The notes under the pieces are model-generated. The model was not told where the DNA came from, made no database searches, and saw only the letters and a program-made list of their open reading frames with translations. A program made the position numbers and the translations under genes. Below are positions 1 to 9,651 of a DNA stretch of 64,000 bases, in pieces. Within the stretch, counting starts at the first letter, position 1; each line of letters starts with the position of its first letter. The DNA lies in contig CABPZP010000006.1 in the NCBI GenBank assembly GCA_902461935.1, forward strand, positions 17,354 through 81,353. Reading direction: 5' to 3'. Origin of the DNA: Merdicola sp905200315 (GTDB lineage Bacteria > Bacillota > Clostridia > TANB77 > CAG-508).

Positions 1-416
1 TTTCAGATGCAAATAATTTTAGTAAATATTTTACTAAAGAACAAATGGAAAAATACAAAATTAACTATAAATTAGACAATGACCCTAGAATAACAAAAAT
101 GGGAAAAATACTTAGAAAAACAAGCTTAGATGAGTTACCACAATTAATAAATATATTAAAGGGTGATTTATCCATTATTGGACCAAGACCAATAGTAGAT
201 GGAGAAATAGAAAAGTATGGCTTAAACAAAAACAAATTATTAAGTGTAACACCAGGTTTAACAGGAAATTGGGCAGCCAATGGTAGAAGTTGTACAAGTT
301 ATGAAGAAAGAATGAAAATGGAACTAGATTATGTTGAAAATATAAGTTTTAAAATGGACATGGAAATATTTTTTAAAACAATAATATGTGTGTTTAAAAG
401 AAAAGGAGCTATGTAG
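1..416 (+). CDS. Undecaprenyl-phosphate sugar phosphotransferase, C-terminal part (5' end outside window)
   Basis: The frame is open from base 3 with no stop or convincing start, so the gene enters from the left edge; the ATG at 45 is internal. The visible 137 residues are the catalytic C-terminal part of the bacterial sugar transferase family (PF02397), with the hallmark SLDELPQLINILKGD, the IIGPRP motif and a PGLTG motif. Known members transfer a sugar-1-phosphate from a UDP-sugar to undecaprenyl phosphate at the inner face of the membrane, the first step of capsule or exopolysaccharide repeat-unit synthesis. Glycosyltransferases follow immediately on the same strand, consistent with a priming role. 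Which sugar is transferred cannot be told. Confidence 0.93.
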   Translation, partial: SDANNFSKYFTKEQMEKYKINYKLDNDPRITKMGKILRKTSLDELPQLINILKGDLSIIGPRPIVDGEIEKYGLNKNKLLSVTPGLTGNWAANGRSCTSYEERMKMELDYVENISFKMDMEIFFKTIICVFKRKGAM

Positions 417-417
417 T

Positions 418-1275
418 ATGAAAATTGATATTATATGTCCCTTATATAACGCGGAAAAGGACATAGAAAGATTACATAGGGAAATACTTAAGCAAAAAAA
501 TGTTGAAATTAATAATATAAAATATATTTTAACAGATAGTAAGGATAACACGGAAGAACTTTTAAAAAAACTTAAGATTGAATATACAAAAATAAAGAAA
601 GAAGAATTTTCACACAGCCTTACTAGAGAACAAGCAGCTCTATCTAGTAAGGCTGATATTGTTGTATTCACAACACAAGACATAATAATTGAAAGAAAAG
701 ATTGGTTATATAACCTAACTAAAGACATTTCAGATGGAAAGGTTCAAGCATGTTTTAGTAGACAACTTTGTACAAATAATACAATAGAAAAGTACACAAG
801 AGAGAAAAACTATCCTAACAAAAGCAGAATAGTATCAAAGGAAAATATAAAAGAATTAGGCTTACAAACATTTTTCTTTTCAGATGCCGCTTCTGCAATT
901 AATCGAAAAATTTTTGAAGAACTAAATGGATATGATGGAAAAAATCTACCAACAAACGAAGATATGTATATAGCATATAAACTCATAACAAAAGGCTACA
1001 AAATAAAATATTGTGCAGATTCAGAAGTGATACACTCACATACATTTACATTAAAACAACTATATAAAAGATATTATGATACTGGATTGTTCTTTGGAAT
1101 GAATAGCTTTTTAGATAAATATGGAACAACAAAAGCAGGAGGAGGAATGGCAAAATATATATTAAAAAGAGCAATTCAAGATAAAAATATAAAAGTTTTA
1201 CTAAATTTTATTCCTAACATGGCAGTAAGATATATTGGAATGAAGAAAGGAAAAAAAGATGGAAGAAAAAGATAG
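418..1275 (+). CDS. Family 2 glycosyltransferase (rhamnosyltransferase-like)
   Basis: This 285-residue protein starts at the ATG at 418, placed by an AGGAG about ten bases upstream. The GT-A fold begins at once (IDIICPLYNAEKD, residues 3-15). It contains a SHSLTREQA stretch resembling the HG/S-TR region of rhamnosyltransferase-type GT2 enzymes, a TTQDI segment in the place of the DxD metal site, and NEDMYIAYKL as the likely acceptor-side catalytic acid region. Its role is probably adding one sugar to the lipid-linked repeat unit. The start lies one base after the sugar-transferase stop, and the 3' end overlaps the next glycosyltransferase by 17 bases, so it is translated as part of the capsule operon. 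Sugar specificity is unknown. Confidence 0.88.
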   Translation: MKIDIICPLYNAEKDIERLHREILKQKNVEINNIKYILTDSKDNTEELLKKLKIEYTKIKKEEFSHSLTREQAALSSKADIVVFTTQDIIIERKDWLYNLTKDISDGKVQACFSRQLCTNNTIEKYTREKNYPNKSRIVSKENIKELGLQTFFFSDAASAINRKIFEELNGYDGKNLPTNEDMYIAYKLITKGYKIKYCADSEVIHSHTFTLKQLYKRYYDTGLFFGMNSFLDKYGTTKAGGGMAKYILKRAIQDKNIKVLLNFIPNMAVRYIGMKKGKKDGRKR

Positions 1276-2218
1276 GTTAGTTTCTATTATTGTTCCTGTA
1301 TATAATGTAGAAAAATATTTATCAAAATGTATAGAAAGCTTAATAAATCAAACTTATACTAATATAGAAATTTTATTAATAAATGATGGATCAACAGATA
1401 ATAGTAAGAAGATATGCGAACAATTCAAAGAAAAGGATTCAAGAATAAAGTTAATAAATAAAGAAAATGGTGGACTCTCAGATGCAAGAAATAAAGGCTT
1501 GCAAGAAGCAATAGGTAAGTATATTGCATTTGTTGATTCAGATGATTATGTAGAAAAAAATTATATTGAAACATTATATTCTTTAATAACGAAATTTAAT
1601 TCAGAAATAGCTATAGCAGATTTTAGAGTTATAAAAGGTGCAAAAAAAATAAAAGAAGATGAAACAAAAGAATATTGCATAACCCCCGAAAAAGCAATAG
1701 AAGAAATGTTATATTCAGATTTTTACTATATATCAGCTTGTTCTAAATTATATAAAAAAGAATTATTTGAAAATGTTGAATTTCCAAAAGGAAAAATGTT
1801 TGAAGATGTTGGAACGACTTATAAATTAATTATAAAAGCTAATAAAATAGCATGTACAAATAAAAAAATATACAATTATGTAATTAGGAATAATTCAATA
1901 ACAACCTCAAAGTTTAAAAATGGGCATTACGATTTAATAGAACTAACAAATATAATGAGCGAAGATATACTAAAAAAATATCCTAATATGGAAAAGGGCG
2001 TATTAAGGAGAAAAATATATGCCAGCATAAGTACATTAAATAGAATGTTACTATCTAAAGAAACTAAAGTAGATTTAGATTTAGTAAATTATATAAAGAA
2101 AACTGGAAAAACAATTTTAAAAGACAACAAAGTACCAAAAAGAGATAAAATAGCAATTATATTAATAAATTTGAATTTAGATATATACAAAATATTTTTA
2201 AAAATATATAAAAAATAG
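1259..2218 (+). CDS. Family 2 glycosyltransferase
   Basis: A 319-residue classic GT2: VSIIVPVYNVEKYLSKCIES at the N-terminus, NDGSTDNS (residues 42-49) for nucleotide-sugar binding, GGLSDARNKG (71-80) and the DxD metal site FVDSDDY (91-97). The fold covers about residues 8-230, followed by a basic helical tail of the kind often found on capsule and lipooligosaccharide transferases. It overlaps the upstream transferase by 17 bases, using AAAGGA inside that gene as its ribosome site. It should add a sugar to the growing undecaprenyl-linked repeat unit. Donor and linkage are not readable from sequence. Confidence 0.92.
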   Translation: MEEKDRLVSIIVPVYNVEKYLSKCIESLINQTYTNIEILLINDGSTDNSKKICEQFKEKDSRIKLINKENGGLSDARNKGLQEAIGKYIAFVDSDDYVEKNYIETLYSLITKFNSEIAIADFRVIKGAKKIKEDETKEYCITPEKAIEEMLYSDFYYISACSKLYKKELFENVEFPKGKMFEDVGTTYKLIIKANKIACTNKKIYNYVIRNNSITTSKFKNGHYDLIELTNIMSEDILKKYPNMEKGVLRRKIYASISTLNRMLLSKETKVDLDLVNYIKKTGKTILKDNKVPKRDKIAIILINLNLDIYKIFLKIYKK

Positions 2219-2228
2219 GAGATATAAA

Positions 2229-3218
2229 ATGGAAAAAATTGATTTTGTTATACCATGGGTAGATGGAAATGACAAAGCATGGCAAGAAGAAAGAAATAAA
2301 TACGATGTAAACTCTGGTGCAGATGATAGAAATATAAGATATAGAGACTGGGACAATTTAAAATATTGGTTTAGAGGAGTTGAAAAATATGCACCATGGG
2401 TAAATAAAATATATTTTATAACATGGGGACATATTCCAGAATGGTTAAATACTGAAAATGAAAAATTGGTAATAGTAAACCACAAAGACTATATACCAGA
2501 AGAATATTTACCAACTTTTAGTTCACATACAATAGAATTAAATATGCATAGAATTAAAGGTTTATCTGAAAAATTTGTTTATTTTAATGATGATATGTTT
2601 ATAAATAATTATGTGAAAGAAGAAGATTTCTTTAAAAATGGCTTACCATGTGCTAGTGCAATTTTAAATCCGATTGTTGCAGATGGAAAAGATATAATTC
2701 ATCATATATTTTTAAATAATATGGAAATAATAAACTCTCATTTTAATATGAAAATATCTATAAAAAATAATAAAGCTAAATGGTTTACATTAAAAAATAG
2801 GCAATATTTGTATAGAAACATTGTACTTTTGCCATGGCATAATTTTCCAGGATTTAAACAATTACATACACCAAATGCTTTTTTGAAAAGTACCTTTGAA
2901 ACAATATGGAAAAAAGAAGAAGAAATATTAGATAAAACATGTAGAAATGCATTCAGGAGTAAAAATGATGTTAGTCAATATGTTTTTAAAGATTGGCAAA
3001 TAGCAGAAGGAAAATTTTATCCAGCAGATGTAAAAAATGGACAATTTTATAATATTACTAATGATAATAGTAATATTATAGAAGATATAAAACAAGGAAA
3101 ACACAAAATGATTTGTTTGAATGATTCAGAAAACATAGATAATTATGAAAAAGAAAAAGAAATAATAAACAAAGCTTTTGAAGAAAAATTAAGTTCAAAA
3201 TGCAGTTTTGAAAAATAG
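2229..3218 (+). CDS. Stealth-family capsular polysaccharide phosphotransferase
   Basis: A 329-residue member of the Stealth family, related to the GlcNAc-1-phosphotransferase catalytic subunit. Conserved region 1 is IDFVIPWVDGND (4-15). Region 2 is the RDWDNLKYWFRGVEKYAPWV stretch (39-58) running into IYFITWG. Region 3 contains YFNDDMF (118-124), and a region-4-like segment with DWQIAEGKF lies near residues 255-265. Known family members transfer hexose-1-phosphate and so build phosphodiester-linked capsular polymers. A good AGGAGAT ribosome site precedes the ATG, and the gene is sandwiched between a glycosyltransferase and the polymerase. The inference is that this strain's surface polymer contains phosphodiester-linked sugars. 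Confidence 0.92.
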   Translation: MEKIDFVIPWVDGNDKAWQEERNKYDVNSGADDRNIRYRDWDNLKYWFRGVEKYAPWVNKIYFITWGHIPEWLNTENEKLVIVNHKDYIPEEYLPTFSSHTIELNMHRIKGLSEKFVYFNDDMFINNYVKEEDFFKNGLPCASAILNPIVADGKDIIHHIFLNNMEIINSHFNMKISIKNNKAKWFTLKNRQYLYRNIVLLPWHNFPGFKQLHTPNAFLKSTFETIWKKEEEILDKTCRNAFRSKNDVSQYVFKDWQIAEGKFYPADVKNGQFYNITNDNSNIIEDIKQGKHKMICLNDSENIDNYEKEKEIINKAFEEKLSSKCSFEK

Positions 3219-3229
3219 TAGGAGTTAAA

Positions 3230-4411
3230 ATGAAAAATAAAATTTTAATGTTTCTGTTACTATTACCATATATAAAACCAGAATATATATCAACACAATT
3301 TCAAACGATAGATAGGATATTAGATTTAGCTTGGGCAATATCATTATGTATTATAATATGTTTATATATAAGAGAAATAGTAAAGAAAAATAAAATATCA
3401 AAAATAATGCTTGCAATGCTAAGTTATGAGGGAATATTAATATTATCTACTTTCATAAATAAAGGTGATTTACATAGCTTAATAAGTGAAGTTGTTACTA
3501 CATTAGGAATTTGTATAGCCATTGAATATTTTATAATGATTTCACCAAAAGAAACGATAGATTCTATTTTATTTATTTTGAAAATATGGATATATATAAA
3601 TTTTATTACAGTTTTATTATTTCCAAAAGGCATGTATGTTACAGAATTACAAAGTGATAATTTCTTTTTAGGGTATGATAATACTCACATAAAATATATA
3701 TTGCCAGCAATTTGTTTAGCATTAATAAGCTCGTATTACAAATCAGATAAGGTAGATATAAGAACTATTTTTCTAATTACAATATCTGTTTTAACGGTAT
3801 TTATAAGAAAATCAGCTACGAGTATGATTGGGCTAAGTATAATATTGTTGTACTTATTAATACCTGCATTAAAAAACAGCAAAGTATTTAACTTTAGAAA
3901 TTTTTTTATTACATATATAGTTATGTTTATATTAATTGTAATATTTAGAGTGCAAGATAATTTTAGTTACCTAGTTGAAACAGTATTACATAAATCACTT
4001 ACATTTACAGGAAGAACAGAAATATGGGATGCATTTATAAAATTAATAAAAGAAAAAATAATATTAGGATATGGAGTATTATCTGGAACTCAAAAATCAA
4101 ATTTAACAGGTATATTTTATGGTGTAGCAACTCATGATAAAATTTTAGATGTTATGTTTAGTGGTGGAGCTATATTATTAATAAACTATTTTGTTATAAA
4201 TATTTTAATCGGAAAAAAATTAATGAAAAACAAAGAAAGCGAATTTTCTAAAATACTATCAATTACGTGGTTTGCTTTTTTTATAATGATGATAACAGAA
4301 ACCTTAAACCATAATTTAATAACAATGCTTATAATATTATCTTATCATGTAGATGACATTATTAAAGAATATAATTTAAAGAAAAATGGAGAAACGAATG
4401 CAAAGAACTAA
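3230..4411 (+). CDS. O-antigen/capsule polymerase (Wzy-like) membrane protein
   Basis: A 393-residue polytopic membrane protein with about ten to eleven hydrophobic segments and a large loop (about 225-300) containing FTGRTEIWDAF and LGYGVLSG. The GRT-x-W-x(n)-G-x-G pattern is characteristic of Wzy/O-antigen ligase (PF04932-type) enzymes. It probably polymerises flipped repeat units on the outer face of the membrane. It is preceded by AGGAGT and its 3' end overlaps the flippase start region. Polymerases of this class diverge quickly, so the assignment rests on topology, the GRT motif and its place between a transferase and a flippase. Confidence 0.82.
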   Translation: MKNKILMFLLLLPYIKPEYISTQFQTIDRILDLAWAISLCIIICLYIREIVKKNKISKIMLAMLSYEGILILSTFINKGDLHSLISEVVTTLGICIAIEYFIMISPKETIDSILFILKIWIYINFITVLLFPKGMYVTELQSDNFFLGYDNTHIKYILPAICLALISSYYKSDKVDIRTIFLITISVLTVFIRKSATSMIGLSIILLYLLIPALKNSKVFNFRNFFITYIVMFILIVIFRVQDNFSYLVETVLHKSLTFTGRTEIWDAFIKLIKEKIILGYGVLSGTQKSNLTGIFYGVATHDKILDVMFSGGAILLINYFVINILIGKKLMKNKESEFSKILSITWFAFFIMMITETLNHNLITMLIILSYHVDDIIKEYNLKKNGETNAKN

Positions 4412-5912
4412 AAATAGTATAATTAATTTAATAACAGCATTTATAGGTCAAATATTTGGTGTAGCTATAAGCTTTTTAACAAGAATGATATTTGTTAAAT
4501 ACTTATCTTCAGAATATTTAGGAATTAATGGCTTATTTACAAATATTTTAACTATGATTTCACTAGCAGAGCTTGGAGTAGGTTCTGCTATGGTATATAG
4601 CTTATATAAACCCATAGCGGAAGAAAATACAGAAAAAATAAAAAGCTTAATGAATTTATATAAAAAAGCTTATAGAATAATTGGAATTGTAATACTTACA
4701 TTAGGAATTGGATTTACACCATTTTATAGATATTTAATAAGTGAAGTGCCTAATATACCTAATTTAGATATTATATATATTCTATTTGTAATAAACACAG
4801 GAATTTCGTATTTTTACTCTTACAAACGTTCTTTAATTATTTGCGACCAAAAAAAATACATTGCTACAATTTATAGATATGGTTTTTATTTCATATATAA
4901 TGTTGCACAAATTATTGTGTTAGTTGCAACACAAAATTATATTTTGTACCTAATGTGCCAAGTTATTTCAACAGTACTAGAAAATATAGCAATATCTATA
5001 AAAGCGAATAAAATGTATCCATATTTAAAAGATAAAAATGCAAAGCCATTAGAAAAGCAAGAGTTTAATAAAATTAAGAAAAATGTTTTTGCAATGATGT
5101 TCCATAAAATAGGTGGAATGGTGGTAAATTCAACAGATAATATTATTTTATCAAAATTTGTTGGAATAGTATCTGTTGGAGTATATTCAAATTATTATAT
5201 GATAATAAATGGTCTTGAATTAGTTACAAATCAAATATTTGATGCGATTGTAGCAAGTGTAGGAAATTTAGGTGCTAAGGAGAGCAAAGAAAAAGTTAAA
5301 TCGGTTTTTGATAAAGTGTTTTTCTTAAATTTCTGGCTATTTTCATTTTGTGCTATATGTTTAATGTGTGTGTTTAATAATTTTATAGAATTATGGATTG
5401 GAAAAGAATATTTATTTGAATTAAGTGTTGTAGTTATAATTGTTATTGCATTTTATTTAAAAGGAATGAGAAAAACGGTTTTAACATTTAAAGATGCAAC
5501 AGGAACTTTTTATCAAGATAGATATAAACCTATTTTTGAATCTATAATAAATTTAATAGCATCTATAATTTTAGCAAAAAAGTTTGGAGCAGCAGGTGTA
5601 TTTTTAGGAACTATTATAAGCACATTAACAACATCTATATGGGTTGAACCATATGTTTTATATAAATATGTATTTAAAGAAAAATCTTTTACATATTTTT
5701 ATAAATTAATAATGTACACAATTTTAGGAATTTGTGTATGTGCTCTTACATATTGTACATGCTTAAAAATAACATATACAGGAATATTAGCTATAATAAT
5801 AAAATTAATAATCTGCTTGATAATTCCAAATGTTATTTATATAATATTATTTAGAAAAACAGAAGAATTCAAATATTACAAAGGGTTGGTAAATAGAATA
5901 TGGAAGAAATAG
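4398..5912 (+). CDS. Wzx-like polysaccharide flippase (MATE/MOP superfamily)
   Basis: About 504 residues with 12-14 predicted membrane helices. The N-terminal helix region contains AFIGQIFGVAISFLTRMIFV and the adjoining EYLGINGLFTNI, then SLAELGVGSAMVYSLYKPIA, typical of the polysaccharide biosynthesis/transport family (PF01943/PF13440). It should flip undecaprenyl-linked repeat units across the membrane before polymerisation. Two in-frame starts are possible: ATG 4386 overlaps the polymerase more deeply, while ATG 4398 sits about five bases after TGGAGA and is preferred. The 3' end overlaps the CpsC-like gene by 13 bases, so the operon continues. Confidence 0.88.
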   Translation: MQRTKNSIINLITAFIGQIFGVAISFLTRMIFVKYLSSEYLGINGLFTNILTMISLAELGVGSAMVYSLYKPIAEENTEKIKSLMNLYKKAYRIIGIVILTLGIGFTPFYRYLISEVPNIPNLDIIYILFVINTGISYFYSYKRSLIICDQKKYIATIYRYGFYFIYNVAQIIVLVATQNYILYLMCQVISTVLENIAISIKANKMYPYLKDKNAKPLEKQEFNKIKKNVFAMMFHKIGGMVVNSTDNIILSKFVGIVSVGVYSNYYMIINGLELVTNQIFDAIVASVGNLGAKESKEKVKSVFDKVFFLNFWLFSFCAICLMCVFNNFIELWIGKEYLFELSVVVIIVIAFYLKGMRKTVLTFKDATGTFYQDRYKPIFESIINLIASIILAKKFGAAGVFLGTIISTLTTSIWVEPYVLYKYVFKEKSFTYFYKLIMYTILGICVCALTYCTCLKITYTGILAIIIKLIICLIIPNVIYIILFRKTEEFKYYKGLVNRIWKK

Positions 5913-6598
5913 AAATAAAAGAGTTATTCAATATATTTTGGAAGAAAAAGTTTATAATTATAGCTGTTGCAATTATATTTGCTGTTGTAGGTGGTAGCTA
6001 TAGTGTAAAGTTTAAAAAGCCTATGTATAAAGCTTCTACTACATTATTACTTGCACAAAATTATGAACAAGAAAGCAATAAGCAAGAGAATGAAATAACT
6101 CAAACAGATATAAGTTTAAACCAAAAACTTGTATCTACATATAGTGAACTTGTGAAAAGTAAAACTGTTATAAAAACAGTTTTACAAAATTTAGGAATGG
6201 ACGAGCAGTTAGAAGAAAAAATTGCAGATAATATAACTGTAAATGCTGTTTCAGATACACAGGTTATAGAGATTACATATATAAACGAAGATGCAAATAT
6301 TGCATTCAATATATCAAATGAGCTTTCAAATGTATTTTGTGATAAAGTTAAAGAAATTTACAATATTAATAATGTTTATATTGTAGATAAAGCAGAAATG
6401 CCAGAAGAACCATACAATATTAATCACATAAAAACAACAATTATATTTGGGCTTGCAGGTGGAGTACTTACATGTGCTATAGTGTTTATACTTAGTTTGT
6501 TTGATACAACAGTAAAAACACCAGAAGATGTAGAGAAAAATACAGGACTTAATGTTTTAGCACAAGTCCCAGAAATAAAAGTAGGAGGTAAAAAATAA
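5900..6598 (+). CDS. cpsC: Wzz/CpsC-type polysaccharide chain-length and kinase-activator protein
   Basis: A 232-residue protein with the Wzz topology: a first membrane helix at about 15-35 (FIIIAVAIIFAVVGGSYSV), an external domain of about 140 residues containing NEITQTDISLNQKLVSTYSE and TYINEDANIAFNISNE, and a second helix at about 178-200 after a proline-containing MPEEPYNIN stretch. In Firmicutes this is the membrane partner that activates the cytoplasmic CpsD tyrosine kinase and sets polymer length. The stop overlaps the start of the kinase gene by one base (TAATG), a classic coupled pair. It differs from proteobacterial Wzc in being separate from the kinase. Confidence 0.92.
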   Translation: MEEIEIKELFNIFWKKKFIIIAVAIIFAVVGGSYSVKFKKPMYKASTTLLLAQNYEQESNKQENEITQTDISLNQKLVSTYSELVKSKTVIKTVLQNLGMDEQLEEKIADNITVNAVSDTQVIEITYINEDANIAFNISNELSNVFCDKVKEIYNINNVYIVDKAEMPEEPYNINHIKTTIIFGLAGGVLTCAIVFILSLFDTTVKTPEDVEKNTGLNVLAQVPEIKVGGKK

Positions 6599-7446
6599 TG
6601 AAAAATGAAATTATAACTTTTAATGATCCAAAATCTCCTATTGCAGAAGTATTTAAAACTTTAAGAACAAATATGCAATTTATGAGTAATAAAGAAGAAA
6701 CACTTACTTTGCTTGTTACAAGTACAGTACCAGGAGAGGGGAAAAGCTGGGTTACCTCAAACTTAGCAGTTGCATTTGCACAAACAGGAAAGAAAGTTGT
6801 TATTATAGATTCAGATATGAGAAAGGGGAGACTTCATAATATATTCGAAATACCAATATATCCAGGTCTTTCAAATTATTTAGCAGAAACAGAGGAAAAT
6901 AACGAAATTGAAAAATTTATTTATGAAACAGAAGTGGAAAATTTATCTGTAATTCCAGCAGGAAATGTTCCGCCAAATCCTTCTGAATTATTATCAAGCG
7001 AAAAAATGGTAAAAGGTTTAGAAGAATTAAAAGAAAAATTTGATATAATATTATTCGATTCTACACCTTGTATGTTAGTTACAGATGCCGTTATTATTTC
7101 AAGAATTGTAGATTATACAATTATTGTAAGTAGCCATAAAACAACTAAAATTGAAGATTTAAAAACTGTTCAAAAGAATATAGAAAATGTAGGTGGTAAA
7201 ATAGCAGGAGTTGTTATAAATAAAATTCCAACATCTTTAAAAAAATATAAAAGTAGATATTACTATTATGGCCATAGAGAAGATGAAAGCAAAAATTACG
7301 AAATAAAAAACGAACCTAAAAGAATTGAGAAAAAAGAGAGTAAAATAGAAATAAAACAAGAACCTAACCAAGAACAAAATTCAGAAAACAAAAGCGAAAA
7401 TGCAGAAATTATAGACAAAATAGATGAATATTTAAACAAAAATTAA
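6598..7446 (+). CDS. cpsD: CpsD/CapB-type BY-kinase (protein tyrosine autokinase)
   Basis: A 282-residue MinD-like P-loop kinase. It shows Walker A (TSTVPGEGKSW, 41-51), Walker A' (VVIIDSDMRKG, 67-77) and Walker B (ILFDS, 151-155). The autophosphorylation tyrosine cluster is KYKSRYYYYGH, with tyrosines 217 and 221-224. BY-kinases phosphorylate each other on this cluster and together with CpsC control polymer length. Unusually, after the cluster there is a charged, Glu/Lys/Asn-rich tail of about 55 residues (230-282) rather than an end at the tyrosines. Translation is coupled to cpsC by a one-base overlap, and its phosphatase follows 14 bases downstream. Confidence 0.95.
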   Translation: MKNEIITFNDPKSPIAEVFKTLRTNMQFMSNKEETLTLLVTSTVPGEGKSWVTSNLAVAFAQTGKKVVIIDSDMRKGRLHNIFEIPIYPGLSNYLAETEENNEIEKFIYETEVENLSVIPAGNVPPNPSELLSSEKMVKGLEELKEKFDIILFDSTPCMLVTDAVIISRIVDYTIIVSSHKTTKIEDLKTVQKNIENVGGKIAGVVINKIPTSLKKYKSRYYYYGHREDESKNYEIKNEPKRIEKKESKIEIKQEPNQEQNSENKSENAEIIDKIDEYLNKN

Positions 7447-7460
7447 GGGAGAAATTTTAA

Positions 7461-8222
7461 ATGATAGATATGCATACACATATTCTTCCAAATATAGACG
7501 ATGGATCTGAAAGTATGGAAGAAACGATAAAAATGTTAAAAGAAGCTAAAGAAGCGGGATTTACAGATATTATTACAACTTCGCATTATATAGAAAATAG
7601 TTACGATATAACTAAAAGAGAAAGAAAAAATATAATAAATGAAATTAAATCTAAATCAGATATTGAAAATATAAATATAAAACTATATAATGGGGCAGAA
7701 GCATATATTAGCAATAATATTTATGAATTAATAGAAAAGGAAGAATTGCCGACTTTAAATAATTCAAAATATTTACTAATGGAACTCCCAATGAACAATA
7801 AAGTATTATATTTAGAAAATGTTATATACTCTCTTGAAAGTAAAGGAATAACCCCTATAATTGCACACCCAGAACGATATTCATATGTTCAAAAAGATAT
7901 AAAATTTGCAGAAGAATTAGTTGAAAGGGGAGTTTTGTTTCAAGCTAACTATGGAAGTATAATTGGAAAGTATGGAAATGATGCTTCTAAATGTGTTAAG
8001 AAATTATTAAAAAAGAAACTAATTCATTTCTTAGGAACAGATACCCATAAAAGTAATAGTATATATACACAAATGAATATAATATTAAAAAAACTAGAGA
8101 AAATAACTGGAAAAGAATATTTAGAATTGCTTTCTGTAATAAATCCTGAAATTGTTATAAATAATGGAAATGTTGAAAGTAAAATAAATATAAAAAAATC
8201 CGGTTTATTCGGAAAGAGGTAA
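7461..8222 (+). CDS. cpsB: CpsB/CapC-type PHP-domain protein tyrosine phosphatase
   Basis: A 253-residue PHP metallophosphatase. It opens with MIDMHTHILPNIDDGS, providing the HxH metal ligands and the DDGS signature of the CpsB/YwqE group. Further metal-binding positions are in TSHYIE (about 47-52), AHPERY (about 133-138) and GTDTHKS (about 194-200). It dephosphorylates the CpsD tyrosine cluster, closing the kinase cycle that regulates capsule assembly. The ribosome site is AGGGAGAA before the ATG. It ends five bases before the TTG start of glmM, so the polysaccharide operon appears to read into glmM. Confidence 0.94.
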   Translation: MIDMHTHILPNIDDGSESMEETIKMLKEAKEAGFTDIITTSHYIENSYDITKRERKNIINEIKSKSDIENINIKLYNGAEAYISNNIYELIEKEELPTLNNSKYLLMELPMNNKVLYLENVIYSLESKGITPIIAHPERYSYVQKDIKFAEELVERGVLFQANYGSIIGKYGNDASKCVKKLLKKKLIHFLGTDTHKSNSIYTQMNIILKKLEKITGKEYLELLSVINPEIVINNGNVESKINIKKSGLFGKR

Positions 8223-8227
8223 TTAAA

Positions 8228-9592
8228 TTGAGAAAATACTTTGGAACAGATGGAATTAGAAGAATTGCTAACACAGACTTAACACCAGAACTTGTTTATA
8301 AAGTTGCAAAAGCCGGAGCATATGTGCTTTCAAAACACACAGACCATGCGCCAACTATATTAATAGGAAGAGATACTAGACTTTCTGGAACACTTATAGA
8401 AAGTGCGATGACAGCAGGCTTTCTAAGTTATGGAGCAAATGTAAAATTACTTGGAGTTATACCAACACCCGCAGTTGCATATTTAACAAAAAAATTAAAA
8501 GCAGATGCAAGTGTTGTGATATCTGCTTCACACAATACATTTGAATTTAACGGAATTAAATTTTTTAGTAATAAAGGAATGAAAATTCCAGATAGTCTTG
8601 AAGAAGAAATAGAAGAGGTAATGGAATCTGGAAAATTAGAGGAACTTACTGCTAAAAATGAAAAAATTGGAGTTTCAGAAATTAGAGAAGATTTAATAGA
8701 TGAATATGTGTATTTCTTTAGAAAAAATTTTGATGAAGATATAGAAAACAATAACAGAGAAGGTTTCAAAGTATTAATAGATACTGCAAATGGAGCAACA
8801 TACAAGGTTGCGGAAAAGGTATTTACAAGTTTAGGAATTGAACATAAAATTATAAACAATAAGCCAGATGGAATAAATATAAACAAAAATTGTGGTTCAA
8901 CACATCTTGAAATGCTTCAAGATGAAGTTGTAAAGGAAAATTTTAATTTAGGAATTGCATACGATGGAGATGGTGACAGATGTTTAGCAGTTGATGAAAA
9001 TGGAAATATTATAGATGGAGATAAAATACTAGCTGTAATATCAAATTATATGAAGAAAAATGGAACACTTAATAAAAACACACTTGTTGCAACTGTTATG
9101 AGCAATTTAGGTTTAAATAAATACGCAGAAAAAAATAACATTAATTTTATTCAAACAAATGTTGGAGATAGGTATGTTCTTGAACAAATGTTAAAAGATG
9201 GGTACAATATTGGAGGAGAACAATCTGGTCATGTTATATTATTAGACTATAATCCTACAGGAGATGGAATATTAACTTCTTTAATGCTAATAAAAATTAT
9301 ATTAGAAGAAAATAAAACCGCTTCTGAGGTATGCAATATAGTAAAAATATTTCCACAAGTTTTAGTAAACGCAAAAGTTGATTCAAGCAAAAAAGATATG
9401 TATAAAGATGATAAAGAAATAAAGCAAAAAATTGAATCAATAGAAAAAGAATTTAGTGGAAATGGAAGAACATTAATAAGACCTTCTGGAACAGAACCTT
9501 TAGTTAGGGTAATGATAGAAGGAGAAAACATAAATGAAATAACTAAAAGAGCTAATGAACTTGCTAAACTTATTAAAGAAAAATTAAATTAA
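8228..9592 (+). CDS. glmM: Phosphoglucosamine mutase
   Basis: A 454-residue enzyme, normal for GlmM. It interconverts glucosamine-6-phosphate and glucosamine-1-phosphate for UDP-GlcNAc, the precursor of peptidoglycan and GlcNAc-containing polymers. The four family signatures are present: the active-site serine loop ISASHN (Ser101), the metal loop DGDGDR (246-251), the sugar-binding GGEQSGH (329-335) and the phosphate-binding RPSGTEP (418-424). The N-terminus RKYFGTDGIRR is diagnostic for GlmM rather than phosphoglucomutase. Translation starts at TTG 8228 after AGAGG; the next ATG is far inside the domain. Its position directly after cpsB links precursor supply to capsule production. Confidence 0.97.
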   Translation: MRKYFGTDGIRRIANTDLTPELVYKVAKAGAYVLSKHTDHAPTILIGRDTRLSGTLIESAMTAGFLSYGANVKLLGVIPTPAVAYLTKKLKADASVVISASHNTFEFNGIKFFSNKGMKIPDSLEEEIEEVMESGKLEELTAKNEKIGVSEIREDLIDEYVYFFRKNFDEDIENNNREGFKVLIDTANGATYKVAEKVFTSLGIEHKIINNKPDGININKNCGSTHLEMLQDEVVKENFNLGIAYDGDGDRCLAVDENGNIIDGDKILAVISNYMKKNGTLNKNTLVATVMSNLGLNKYAEKNNINFIQTNVGDRYVLEQMLKDGYNIGGEQSGHVILLDYNPTGDGILTSLMLIKIILEENKTASEVCNIVKIFPQVLVNAKVDSSKKDMYKDDKEIKQKIESIEKEFSGNGRTLIRPSGTEPLVRVMIEGENINEITKRANELAKLIKEKLN

Positions 9593-9651
9593 TGTTAAAT
9601 GAATATAAACACATAGGTTACTTTTTTATAAGATAGAAAGAAGGATTAAAT